DNA from: Anaerocolumna xylanovorans DSM 12503
GTDB lineage: Bacteria; Bacillota; Clostridia; Lachnospirales; Lachnospiraceae
Length of the DNA stretch: 64,000 bases
Reading direction: 5' to 3'
Assembly: GCF_900143645.1 (NCBI RefSeq)
Contig: NZ_FRFD01000003.1
Coordinates: 434,001-498,000 of the forward strand
The translations under genes and the position numbers were made by a program. The notes beneath the pieces were generated by a model that saw only the letters and a list, made by a program, of their open reading frames with translations, was not told the origin of the DNA and did no database searches. Positions 1-8,226 of this stretch are shown one piece after another (the stretch's first letter is position 1; every line of letters starts with the position of its first letter).

Positions 1-1
1 G

Positions 2-139
2 AAGATTGACTATCTAAAGGCAGTGGATGCAATGTCCATGAGGCAAGTGGAGAAACTGGACAGGAAGGTTTTGGTTGCAATGGCAGTAGTTATCGGAAAG
101 ACCAGATTAATTGATAATTTTACATTTGAAAGGAATTAA
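2..139 (+). CDS. panC: Pantoate--beta-alanine ligase, C-terminal end (partial)
   Basis: The frame enters from the left edge and gives 45 residues before the stop. The tail reads IDYLKAVD...LVAMAVVIGKTRLIDN, which matches the C-terminal beta strand and the conserved GKTRLIDN ending of pantothenate synthetase. This cytosolic enzyme joins pantoate and beta-alanine using ATP. It ends 6 bases before panD, which makes its beta-alanine substrate, so the two are almost certainly one operon. The active site lies upstream of the window and cannot be checked. Confidence 0.85.
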   Translation, partial: KIDYLKAVDAMSMRQVEKLDRKVLVAMAVVIGKTRLIDNFTFERN

Positions 140-145
140 TCTACT

Positions 146-553
146 ATGAAGATTACAATGTTAAAAGGGAAAATACACCGCGCAACAGTAGGGCAGGCGG
201 AACTTGATTATGTTGGAAGTATTACGGTAGATGAAGATCTGTTGGATGCGGCAGGTATCTTAGAGTATGAAAAGGTACACATTGCAGATATTAATAACGG
301 TCAGCGCTTTGAAACCTATACAATTGCCGGGGAACGCGGTTCAGGTCTTATCTGTCTGAATGGTGCAGCGGCAAGATGTGTACAGGTTAATGATAAAATT
401 ATTATTATGGCGTATGCCAAACTTACACCCAAAGAAGCTAAAAAACATAGGCCAAGCGTAGTCTTTGTAGATGGCCATAACCATATTGTCCGAAAAACCA
501 ATTATGAGAAACATGGATTATTGAAGGATATGTGCGATACGGAACAAGGATAG
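146..553 (+). CDS. panD: Aspartate 1-decarboxylase
   Basis: The product has 135 residues, close to the usual 115-140 for PanD. It decarboxylates L-aspartate to beta-alanine for pantothenate and coenzyme A. The proenzyme cleaves itself between Gly24 and Ser25 to make the pyruvoyl cofactor; the motif YVGSI is present at residues 22-26. Lys9, the conserved residue near the active site, and the internal NGAAAR motif are also visible. It follows panC by 6 bases in the same operon. Confidence 0.97.
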   Translation: MKITMLKGKIHRATVGQAELDYVGSITVDEDLLDAAGILEYEKVHIADINNGQRFETYTIAGERGSGLICLNGAAARCVQVNDKIIIMAYAKLTPKEAKKHRPSVVFVDGHNHIVRKTNYEKHGLLKDMCDTEQG

Positions 554-990
554 AGAGGATAAGACGATGCATTTCGGCGATTGAAATTAAGCCAAATGAC
601 ACTTATTTATGAAACGGCCGGAAGTCGTTCCTGGCATCCGACCCACTTAGTTGCAGCCCTTGGAGAATGGGCAGTGTCCATAAGGAAGCAACTTCCGAAT
701 ACTAAAACAACGAGATAGACAGCCGACAGACGAATGTATAAGCCTATGAAATAAAAGAAAATTGGACAACAGATTTTTAAAGATGATGATTGACGGATAT
801 GCCGTAAATGTTGACCTTGCGCCTGTAAAAGAACTCTTATCACTGCAACGCCGAAGCGTGAATAATCTTTCTCAAATCGCTAAGTATGCAAGCGTGTGCA
901 CACTTGCCCTGCTTGCCGGTTAGCGGAAACAACGAATAGCACAATATAGCGACCATAAAGTATTGTGAATATGAGAATAGACTTCTTGTT
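554..990. other. Intergenic stretch with a gene relic
   Basis: This 437-base stretch has no intact gene. Its right part holds a relic resembling the MobC mobilization family (separate entry). The left part, about 560-780, shows broken frames with in-frame stops that I could not assign. It looks like the residue of an excised or decayed mobile element between the pan operon and the regulator at 991. Confidence 0.5.
783..923 (+). pseudogene. MobC-like relaxosome protein fragment
   Basis: A 46-residue frame begins MMIDGYAVNVDL and continues VKELLSLQRRSVNNLSQIAKYA. This matches the core of MobC-type mobilization accessory proteins of Firmicutes and Bacteroides elements, which typically read IDGY-V-LDL ... 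LLR-SNNLNQIAK. The family is about 110-130 residues long; here the N-terminal ribbon-helix-helix part is interrupted by a stop just upstream and the C-terminus ends early. No relaxase is nearby. I read it as a dead remnant of a mobilizable element; the family call comes from motif recall only. Confidence 0.5.
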
Positions 991-1923
991 CTAGTTTTCG
1001 TATAAGGTAGCTATATCATGTATTCTACGCTTCATTTCTGTGCGGATATGTAACGGCTCTAAACACTCGCATTTATCCCCAAAACTGAAAAGAATATTGT
1101 AGTAGTAATCGTTCTCTATGAAAGGAAAACTAACAATGTAATGCTCATTACCGTCAGGCGAAAAGTGTTCATAAGTGCAAAAATCAAGTACCCTGTCCAT
1201 GACAGATTTATGAATACGAATTTTGATTTTTGTTTGCATAGTTGCCAAAATATCAGTAAAATCTAACTGCGGTTTTTGATAATCTCGTGGTGTAAAAAAT
1301 TCCTCTTGTATTTGTAGGTTTGATATGCGAGATATTTTGAATAAGCGAAAATTATTTCTTTTAAGGCAATACCCTTGCCAATACCAATCGCTATTTTTCA
1401 ATACAAGCTGATATGGCTCGGCTGTTCGTGCAGTTTTGTTTCCATAACGGTCTGTATATTCAAATGAAAGTAGCTTGCTTTCCTGTAAAGCTGTCTTGAT
1501 AATTTCTAAATATGGTTGTATGTTCCTGTTGCCCATCCACGGACTTAAATCTATGTAAATTTGATTTGCTTTTAATTCAATATCGTTTGCTTTGTCGGCT
1601 GGGATAAAGCTTTTAACTTTTGCAAGGGCGTTTGCCAGTTCATCCCCTCGTATCATAGTAGAAAGATTGGAAAGCCCCATCAGGATAGCGGAAAGGTCTG
1701 CAGTCGAAAAAACTTTTTTATCAATCTTGTATTTCTGCATGATTTCAAAGCCACCGCCAACTCCCGGTGCAGAACAAACAGGAATACCTGCCATGTTAAT
1801 AGTGTCTATATCACGGTAGATTGTGCGGGGTGAAACTTCAAACATATCTGCTAACTCTTGTGCTCCTATCCGCTCTTTTTCAAGGAGTATCATAATAATG
1901 CTAACAAGCCTGTCAATTTTCAT
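991..1923 (-). CDS. HTH/WYL-domain transcriptional regulator (YafY/DeoR-like)
   Basis: This 310-residue protein has an N-terminal HTH (residues 1-60, with ELADMFEVSPRTIYRDIDTI) and a WYL-type ligand-binding region from about residue 130 (SFEYTDRYGNKTARTAEPYQLVLKNSDWYWQGYCLKR). Such proteins are usually repressors that sense a small ligand or nucleic acid through the WYL domain. The start at 1923 is chosen over an upstream ATG because an AGGCGG ribosome binding site precedes it and the HTH begins at once. It is divergent from the isochorismatase-fold gene at 2052, its likely target. A near-perfect sigma-A promoter drives it. Confidence 0.85.
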   Translation of the reverse strand: MKIDRLVSIIMILLEKERIGAQELADMFEVSPRTIYRDIDTINMAGIPVCSAPGVGGGFEIMQKYKIDKKVFSTADLSAILMGLSNLSTMIRGDELANALAKVKSFIPADKANDIELKANQIYIDLSPWMGNRNIQPYLEIIKTALQESKLLSFEYTDRYGNKTARTAEPYQLVLKNSDWYWQGYCLKRNNFRLFKISRISNLQIQEEFFTPRDYQKPQLDFTDILATMQTKIKIRIHKSVMDRVLDFCTYEHFSPDGNEHYIVSFPFIENDYYYNILFSFGDKCECLEPLHIRTEMKRRIHDIATLYEN

Positions 1924-1963
1924 CTGACAGCCGCCTTTCAATTTTTCAAAATTTCTTTTTATC

Positions 1964-1992
1964 ATTATAGATTGTGTCCATACTATTGTCAA
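1964..1992 (-). promoter_or_regulatory. Consensus promoter of the WYL regulator
   Basis: On the minus strand TTGACA (1992-1987) and TATAAT (1969-1964) are separated by exactly 17 bases, a full sigma-A consensus. The start codon lies 41 bases downstream of the -10 box. Confidence 0.8.
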
Positions 1993-2009
1993 CAATTACA
2001 TGGTACAAT
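1971..2009. promoter_or_regulatory. Nested dyad between divergent genes (candidate operator)
   Basis: ATTGT occurs at 1971-1975 and 1985-1989, and ACAAT at 1992-1996 and 2005-2009, giving nested inverted repeats centred at about 1990. The inner pair reads ATTGT-CA-ACAAT and overlaps the regulator's -35 box. It is well placed for the WYL protein to control both itself and the divergent hydrolase; that binding is inferred. Confidence 0.5.
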
Positions 2010-2051
2010 AAAAAAGCGAACAAATCAATCTACCTATCAAGAGGAGACACT

Positions 2052-2570
2052 ATGCAGAAAAAAGCTTTGGTAATAATAGATATTCAAAATGACATAACAA
2101 AGAATTACAAGGATATAATTGACAATATCAATAAAGCTATTGATTGGGCAGTCAATAATAATATTCATGTTATTTATATAAGGCATGAAAATTTATCAGC
2201 CGGCACGAGGACTTTTAAACCCAATACATATGGGGCTGAATTAGCTTCAGACTTGAAAATGGTATCAAAAAATGTTTTTACTAAATACAAAGGAAACGCA
2301 TTAAGTAGTGAAGAATTTACAGACTTTATTAGTAAAAATGAAATATGCGATTTTTACATAACAGGAGCAGATGCTGTTGCTTGTGTTAAATCAACCTGTT
2401 ACAACTTACGCAAAGCAAATTATGGCATTAATGTCTTATCAGATTGCATTACCAGTTATGATAAAAGGAAAATTGACGAAATGCTGCGCTATTATGAAAG
2501 TAAAGGCAGTAAAATCATTAGTTTAAATGACTTGTTACCTAATCACATCTTTGAAAGCACAAAACATTAA
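2052..2570 (+). CDS. Isochorismatase-family cysteine hydrolase
   Basis: The 172-residue protein has the isochorismatase/nicotinamidase fold: the N-terminal strand ALVIIDIQND with the catalytic Asp at residue 9, the basic position in NVFTKYKGNAL, and the nucleophile elbow YITGADAVACVKSTCYNL with the catalytic Cys. Members hydrolyse amides or vinyl ethers such as nicotinamide, carbamoyl compounds or isochorismate; the exact substrate cannot be told. The ATG at 2052 is chosen because AAGAGGAG precedes it at good spacing. It is divergent from the WYL regulator. Confidence 0.85.
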   Translation: MQKKALVIIDIQNDITKNYKDIIDNINKAIDWAVNNNIHVIYIRHENLSAGTRTFKPNTYGAELASDLKMVSKNVFTKYKGNALSSEEFTDFISKNEICDFYITGADAVACVKSTCYNLRKANYGINVLSDCITSYDKRKIDEMLRYYESKGSKIISLNDLLPNHIFESTKH

Positions 2571-2600
2571 TTAGAAACATAATGAAAATGGAGGAAATTT

Positions 2601-2836
2601 ATGTTTACAATCTATGTTTACGTTCTTGATACTTTAGCCGACTGGGAATTGGGGTATGCTATTTCGGAGCTGAATTCTTGTCGATTTTTCAAAAAGGGTG
2701 AGCAACGTGTATCGCTCAAAACGGTTAGTTATTCTAAAGCGCCAATCAATACAATGGGTGGGCTGACAATAATTACTTAATTGATGATATTGTTGTGAGT
2801 GAAACAAGAATGTTACTATTACCGGGTGCAGCTTAA
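2601..2836 (+). pseudogene. DJ-1/PfpI family protein, frameshifted and truncated
   Basis: A good ribosome binding site (GGAGG) precedes an ATG at 2601. The first 59 residues (YVYVLDTLADWELGYAISELNS ... LKTVSYSKAPINTMGGLTI) match the N-terminus of DJ-1/PfpI-type glutamine-amidotransferase-like proteins. A stop at 2778 interrupts the frame, and the match continues in another frame at 2771-2836 (YLIDDIVVSETRMLLLPGA). The nucleophile-elbow cysteine and the C-terminal half of a roughly 190-residue protein are missing. It is a pseudogene of recent decay, because the remaining sequence is still recognisable. Confidence 0.7.
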
Positions 2837-3054
2837 AGCGTAATCCGGATCTTTTCGGGGATGGCAGACCTGTGCCTGCGGAATGGTAATTTGATAAATT
2901 TTTAGATTAGATTTTAAGATGGAGGCGCCGAGGGCACCTTTATTTTGTTGCTTCATAAAAGTATAAATATCTTGCAGCGGCAATCAGACAGGGCGGCAGA
3001 GGATGCCAAATTGTGAAACTGGTACAAACTTGTCATTTAGCACAAACTTCTACA

Positions 3055-3083
3055 TTGTATTAAGCTTATGGGCATGAAATAAT
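3055..3083 (+). promoter_or_regulatory. Probable promoter of the GH20 operon
   Basis: TTGTAT (3055-3060) and AATAAT (3078-3083) are 17 bases apart, about 40 bases before the start codon. Just upstream an ACAAACTT motif occurs twice (about 3023 and 3042), a possible activator site for the response regulator encoded in the operon. Confidence 0.5.
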
Positions 3084-3123
3084 AAAAGTGGATAGTTAAC
3101 TTTTTATTAGAATGGAGAAGTAT

Positions 3124-4992
3124 ATGGAGAAATGGGCGATGTTACCAAAAGTTAAGGAATACGAATATCTGGAAGGAAGTTTCACCTTTGATGAAATAGC
3201 AGTAAATACCAATCTGGATAAGGAATTATATGGGGTATTGCATACGGTATTGGGTGAGATTTTATGCCATGACGGCAAATATAATCTGGAATTGCAGGAA
3301 TCAGAATTAGGAGAGGAAGAATACAAAATACAAATAACCCGGAGTGGAATCGTTATTCAATATGGCAGCCTGAAAGGACTTTTCTATGGAGCAATTACAC
3401 TAAAGCACTTACGAAAGCAGTTTGGTGTATCAATACCCTGCATGAAGCTGCGGGATTATCCGGATGTGCCGGTAAGGGGAATCCTGTATGATATCAGCCG
3501 CAATAAGGTACCCAAATTAGAAACATTGTACTTATTAGTTGATATGATGGCAGATTTAAAATATAATCAGTTACAACTATACGTAGAAGGTCTGTCTTTT
3601 GAGTATGAAAGTTTCAGAAGCTACTTAAAAGAAGACTCTTATATCAGGAAAAGTGAGATTGTATCCCTTAAGGAATACTGTAAGAAACGCTTTATTGAAT
3701 TAATACCCAATCAGAATACATTGGGGCATATGACGGATTGGCTTAGTATTGATGAGTTCAGGAGATTGGCGAGAAATGCAGAGGGAGAGATGGCATTTGG
3801 CAAAATGCAGCGTCCGGGAACTTTAGATCCGGAGAACAGAGGAAGTGAGGAATTTGTTGAATGCCTCACCAATGAGATGCTTCCCCAGTTTGAAAGTCAG
3901 TATTATAACGTGAATCTGGATGAAACTTTTGGTATTACAGAGCATGGATTATACCAGAAGTGGATTCTTAAAATGTATGATATCTGCAAAAAGCACGGAA
4001 AGAAAATGATGATGTGGAGTGATATGGTCATAAGCTTTGCAGACGGTATAGATGCGCTGCCGGAAGACATCACTTTTCTTGATTGGGGATATGAGGATCA
4101 TTATCCTTTTGATACGGAGTGCCAAGAACTAAAAAAGAGAAATCTGGACTTTTATCTGTGTCCGGGAACCAGCTCCTGGTGTTCTATTGCCGGAAGAACC
4201 GATAACATGATTCAGAATGTAGATAAAGCAATTGACTGCGCTCACCGTTATGGTGCAAAAGGAATTCTTATGACGGATTGGGGTGATGCAGGACATTGGC
4301 AGGCATTCCCCATATCCTGGCCCGGATTTGCATATGCGGCAGCAAGGACCTGGAATAAAGAAGCTGTTTCTCTGAAAGAACTTACGGATTACTTAAATGA
4401 TTTCATTTTTGAAGACAGCAACGGGCAAATGGGCGAGCTTTCCCTGATGATGGGAAGAATCTGCCGTTTTGATGATTTTAGGTTACTTAACGGCAGCTTG
4501 TTTCATCATCAGCTGGTAATGGGATTATGCTCCAAAGAGGAATTTGAAGACTACGTTCAGTACTTGCGAAACTGGATGATTCCATATGCTAAAAGATTTT
4601 ATGAGGATGGCGGGAAAGAGCTGATTGAACAAATTGAGTGCGGGAAAGCTTTTGATTATGAGGGCATTAAGAAATATATAGACTCCATGAAAGTAATGGT
4701 AAGACAGTCTGATATGAAACGAAAAGATTCCCTGTGGACGAAATCAGAATATGAACAGTCCCTGCTGTTGTTGGAACTGGCAGCAGAAATCCGGCTTTAC
4801 ATAGAAAGCCAGTCTCTGCTGCAGAGGGAAGAACGTCTGGAAAAGCTTGCGGGCTTAAAGCAGCTTGTACAGGAAAGTAAGGAATTATTTATGAAGAACT
4901 GGATGAACCGGAACAAAGTGGGAGAGCTTGAGAAAAGCGAGCAAATGTTTGAGCAGATTATGAGGCAGATAGCACAGTCAGAGGAGAAATAG
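3124..4992 (+). CDS. Family 20 glycoside hydrolase (beta-N-acetylhexosaminidase)
   Basis: The 622-residue protein has an N-terminal GH20b-like domain (to about residue 110) and a TIM barrel starting at RGILYDISRNKVPKLETLYLLVDMMADLKYNQLQLYVEG. The catalytic Asp-Glu pair sits in YNVNLDETFG, at residues 266-267 counted from this start. GH20 enzymes remove terminal GlcNAc or GalNAc by substrate-assisted catalysis. There is no signal peptide, so it should act in the cytoplasm on imported oligosaccharides. I chose the ATG at 3124 because GGAG lies 6 bases before it; the ATG at 3112 overlaps that site. It is the first gene of an operon with a two-component system and an ABC transporter. Confidence 0.92.
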   Translation: MEKWAMLPKVKEYEYLEGSFTFDEIAVNTNLDKELYGVLHTVLGEILCHDGKYNLELQESELGEEEYKIQITRSGIVIQYGSLKGLFYGAITLKHLRKQFGVSIPCMKLRDYPDVPVRGILYDISRNKVPKLETLYLLVDMMADLKYNQLQLYVEGLSFEYESFRSYLKEDSYIRKSEIVSLKEYCKKRFIELIPNQNTLGHMTDWLSIDEFRRLARNAEGEMAFGKMQRPGTLDPENRGSEEFVECLTNEMLPQFESQYYNVNLDETFGITEHGLYQKWILKMYDICKKHGKKMMMWSDMVISFADGIDALPEDITFLDWGYEDHYPFDTECQELKKRNLDFYLCPGTSSWCSIAGRTDNMIQNVDKAIDCAHRYGAKGILMTDWGDAGHWQAFPISWPGFAYAAARTWNKEAVSLKELTDYLNDFIFEDSNGQMGELSLMMGRICRFDDFRLLNGSLFHHQLVMGLCSKEEFEDYVQYLRNWMIPYAKRFYEDGGKELIEQIECGKAFDYEGIKKYIDSMKVMVRQSDMKRKDSLWTKSEYEQSLLLLELAAEIRLYIESQSLLQREERLEKLAGLKQLVQESKELFMKNWMNRNKVGELEKSEQMFEQIMRQIAQSEEK

Positions 4993-4997
4993 AGCAG

Positions 4998-6749
4998 ATG
5001 AGGAAGAAGAATATTGCCAATCGCATTAATATCAAGTCAAAAATGATGAGTATGGTCGTGATTGCAATACTCGTTCCCCTTGCATGCCTGATTTTCTTCT
5101 CTGCTTTTTATCAAAAAGAGGTAATTGAGCAAAAGCGGAAGGCTGAAGTGGAATCACAGATGAAATATGCTCTGGGGTTATCTGTTCAAAGATTTCATAC
5201 GGCAATAAAGCTGTCTAAGGATATTACCTATGAAGAGAAGATAGAAGAATATGCAGAGTTGCTGCAAAAGAATAAGATTAATGAATCCCTTTCTTATAAG
5301 CTGATTACAGCAGCTTTAAAAGATAAATTCTATTTAAGCAACGAAATATTATTTACGGCTGTTTTACTGGAAGCAAATAAAGACCAGATTTACTCCATAA
5401 CAGCAGATGGCTATCACGAAATAGATCATTATATTAAAAGTGTCCACCCTTATATAGAAGAACAGACAAAAGATCTGGGAAGCGGAGTCTGTATCTATGT
5501 AAGAGATAAGAAGATCTATATTATACGTAATCTGATTTCTACAAAGAACTTTAAAAAATTCGGTGTTATTATAAACCAGGTAGATACGAAAAAGTTCTTT
5601 AAAGAACTGCTGTCAAATGAAACCTTTAAAGACTGGATTGAAGTTACTATTAATCATGAGAGTTTTCAGTTACAGGATGAATATAAAGATAATATCTCTC
5701 TGGAAAACAAGCTGCTTACCTTTCACTCCGGTTTAGAGGATGAACAGGTCTCTTTAGCCTGTAATGTCAAAATAGAAAAAGAAAAATTAATACAGGAAGA
5801 GACTTTTTTTGTAAGGGGTGTGACGATCAGCGTTTTTCTCATTATCCTGTGTATTTCCTTTGTCCTTTTCCAGACTTATGCCAGCATTGTAGGTCCCATC
5901 GTAGAATTAACCGGAGCATTAAAGGAAGTGGAGCAGGGAAATTGGGGGCTTACCCTGGCATCTGACAGGGAAGATGAGCTGGGAGTATTAATGCGGGGAT
6001 TTAATGAGATGTCTTTAAAGATAGAATATCTCATTGACTGTGTATATAAAGAGGAGCTGAATCTTAAAGAGGCTAAAATCAAAGCACTGCAATCCCAAAT
6101 CAATCCCCATTTTGTCAATAATACATTAGAGATTATTAACTGGAAGGCCCAGATGATAGGCGGGACGGAGATATCAAAAATGATTCGTGCCCTAAGTGTA
6201 ATCATGCTTGCAACCTTAAACCGCAACAACAAAAAAATGGTTACCCTTATCGAAGAAATCAGTTATATGGATTCTTATCTTTATATTTTAAAAAGGAGGT
6301 TTGAAGACAGGATTACCATAGTGAAGGAGATTGAGGAAGAACTTTTGGAATGTGAAGTTCCCATCCTGATTATCCAGCCTTTGCTGGAGAATGCCGTAGT
6401 ACATGGAATCGAGCCGGCCAAGGGCGGAAAAATCATAATATTAATTAAGAAAACAGAGGAAGAAATTCTAATCAGCATTGCTAACGATGGAAAACTTCTG
6501 ACGAAAGAAGAAGAGGAAAGAATCGTAAAAATGCTATGCGGGGAGGTAGTACCCAATAAGCAGCACAGTGTCGGAATCGGAAATGTAAATGAAAGGATAA
6601 AACTCATTTATGGTTCCAGATACGGTTTGACCATTAGTAAAAATCAACAAAGCATGACGGAATCTGTTATAAGAATACCATTAACGTGCACAAATAACTC
6701 CAAGAAACAACAGGTGTGTCCGGTTGAAAACCAGGGAGAAAAACAATAG
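4998..6749 (+). CDS. YesM-type sensor histidine kinase
   Basis: The 583-residue membrane kinase has a transmembrane segment near residues 18-35, an extracellular sensor region, a second segment near 275-298, a HAMP region, and the His_kinase domain with the phospho-acceptor in QSQINPHFVNNTLEIINWKAQ. The ATPase N-box reads QPLLENAVVHGIEP. This is the LytS/YesM class that pairs with AraC-type response regulators of the YesN class; such a regulator is encoded at 9968 in the same operon. It probably senses the extracellular glycan or the loaded binding protein. The acceptor motif HFVNN differs from the common HFLYN or HFLFN. The start follows the GH20 stop by 5 bases. Confidence 0.92.
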   Translation: MRKKNIANRINIKSKMMSMVVIAILVPLACLIFFSAFYQKEVIEQKRKAEVESQMKYALGLSVQRFHTAIKLSKDITYEEKIEEYAELLQKNKINESLSYKLITAALKDKFYLSNEILFTAVLLEANKDQIYSITADGYHEIDHYIKSVHPYIEEQTKDLGSGVCIYVRDKKIYIIRNLISTKNFKKFGVIINQVDTKKFFKELLSNETFKDWIEVTINHESFQLQDEYKDNISLENKLLTFHSGLEDEQVSLACNVKIEKEKLIQEETFFVRGVTISVFLIILCISFVLFQTYASIVGPIVELTGALKEVEQGNWGLTLASDREDELGVLMRGFNEMSLKIEYLIDCVYKEELNLKEAKIKALQSQINPHFVNNTLEIINWKAQMIGGTEISKMIRALSVIMLATLNRNNKKMVTLIEEISYMDSYLYILKRRFEDRITIVKEIEEELLECEVPILIIQPLLENAVVHGIEPAKGGKIIILIKKTEEEILISIANDGKLLTKEEEERIVKMLCGEVVPNKQHSVGIGNVNERIKLIYGSRYGLTISKNQQSMTESVIRIPLTCTNNSKKQQVCPVENQGEKQ

Positions 6750-6784
6750 AATTATAGCATCAAAAACACAACGAGGAGGTATTT

Positions 6785-8101
6785 ATGAAACGAGTATTTA
6801 AAAAAGTGTCATTGCTGCTGGTAATTGTATTGATTTTGGGGACGTTATCAGCCTGTTCCGGAGGGGAAAAAGACACTTCTGCCAACCAGAATGGGAAAGA
6901 ATCCAAGGAAGCAGATACAAAAAATGAGGTTACGAAGATCAAACTAAAGACAGTGAGTATGTTCGGAGCAACCGACCCGGCCTTGGAGCATTACAACCAG
7001 ATGATTAAAGATTTCCAGGCTAAGTATCCTAACGTAGAGGTAGTGGATGAATCTTCTGCTTCCAACGAAGAATGGAAATCTAGAATTAAGGCCGATTTTG
7101 CAGTGGGCAATGAACCGGATGTCATTCTATATTTTACGGATGCAAACAGCCATGGGCTGATTGAGAGTGGAAGCTTTGTGGATCTTAATACAATCCGCAG
7201 TGAGTTCCCGGATTACTGCAAACATATTTATGAGCATGCCTATACCGCCGCACCTGACGGAAAGCAATATGCAATCCCAACCCGTGGATTTTACGAAGCA
7301 CTTTTTTGTAATAAGGATTTGTTTGACCAATATAAGTTAGAGCTTCCTACAAACTGGGATAAATTATTGACGGCAGTAAATACCTTTAAAGAAAACAATG
7401 TCGTACCATTTGCAGTCAGCTTTTCCGATGTTCCTCACTACATGATAGAACACCTGGTTTTAGCCGCAGGAGGAGTGGAAGACCATAGAGTTGTACCTGG
7501 TTCCTTGGATCAGATACCGGCAAGCTGGATTAAGGGAATGGAACAGTTTAAGACTTTAAGTGACCTGGGAGCTTTTCCTGTAGATGTTAATTCCACTACA
7601 GATGCTCTTTCCGCTGAATTGTTCTACAATAAACAGGCGGCCATGAGAGTGGATGGTTCCTGGTTCATGGGCGGTATCACCGATAAGGAAAATGTCGTGA
7701 CAATGCCTTTCCCGTCCATGACAAAGGATAACAGCAAGGACATTATTGCAGGCTTTACATCCGGCTGGTATATCACAAAAAAGGCATGGCAGGATGAATC
7801 CAAAAGACAGGCTTGTGTTGATTTTGTAGAGATGGTTTCCTCACCGGAATTCCTCCAGAAAATTACTTCTGTTGCACCTTGTGAAATACCCGCTCCGGAA
7901 AACATGAGCTTATTGGATCAGACCGGCTGGGATACCTTTGTTAATGCAAAAGACAGAGTGGACCTTCCCATTGACTCCAGAATTACCGGCGAGGCATGGT
8001 CATCCTGGTTGAATTCAGTAGGCAACATGGTGGAAGGGACAAAGCAGCCCAAAGAAGTGATAGAGAATGCAATTACTATTTTTAACAGCACAAAAGAATA
8101 A
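6785..8101 (+). CDS. Sugar ABC transporter substrate-binding lipoprotein
   Basis: The 438-residue protein begins with a lipoprotein signal peptide (KRVFKKVSLLLVIVLILG) and lipobox LSAC, then a Ser/Gly/Lys-rich linker, then a family 1 extracellular binding fold. It should be anchored outside the membrane and deliver an oligosaccharide to the permeases at 8227 and 9114. The operon context with GH20 suggests a GlcNAc- or GalNAc-containing ligand, but the sequence does not specify it. The ribosome binding site is a strong GAGGAGG. A nested hairpin follows the gene. Confidence 0.92.
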   Translation: MKRVFKKVSLLLVIVLILGTLSACSGGEKDTSANQNGKESKEADTKNEVTKIKLKTVSMFGATDPALEHYNQMIKDFQAKYPNVEVVDESSASNEEWKSRIKADFAVGNEPDVILYFTDANSHGLIESGSFVDLNTIRSEFPDYCKHIYEHAYTAAPDGKQYAIPTRGFYEALFCNKDLFDQYKLELPTNWDKLLTAVNTFKENNVVPFAVSFSDVPHYMIEHLVLAAGGVEDHRVVPGSLDQIPASWIKGMEQFKTLSDLGAFPVDVNSTTDALSAELFYNKQAAMRVDGSWFMGGITDKENVVTMPFPSMTKDNSKDIIAGFTSGWYITKKAWQDESKRQACVDFVEMVSSPEFLQKITSVAPCEIPAPENMSLLDQTGWDTFVNAKDRVDLPIDSRITGEAWSSWLNSVGNMVEGTKQPKEVIENAITIFNSTKE

Positions 8102-8115
8102 CTGAATTACATTAA

Positions 8116-8193
8116 GGGGGCCGTCGCAAAATGAAATAGAAATACCGTATTCACCAATAGCCGGTATGGAAGATTCATTTGGCGACAGCCCCC
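8116..8193 (+). promoter_or_regulatory. Nested intercistronic hairpin after the binding-protein gene
   Basis: GGGGGCCGTCGC at 8116-8127 pairs with GCGACAGCCCCC at 8182-8193 with one mismatch, and the flanking A/T-rich bases extend the stem. An inner stem (ATACCG with CGGTAT) lies inside. No T-run follows, so this is more likely an mRNA-stabilising or partial-readthrough element that keeps binding-protein mRNA above permease mRNA. Confidence 0.65.
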
Positions 8194-8226
8194 GTATATT
8201 ATATGAGAATAGAGGGAAAAAGAGAG

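Larger units (their letters stand above)
2571..3123. other. Gap with a broken DJ-1/PfpI gene and the GH20 operon promoter
   Basis: The first part holds a decayed DJ-1/PfpI gene (own entry). A short frame at 2833-2889 ends in NPDLFGDGRPVPAEW; it looks like the C-terminal tail of some protein, which I could not place. The last part, from about 3050, holds a promoter for the GH20 operon and no gene. Confidence 0.5.

Noticed and set aside
607..843. Minus-strand frame of 78 codons overlapping the MobC-like relic
   Set aside because: It runs opposite to the recognisable fragment, has no ribosome binding site and no family match.
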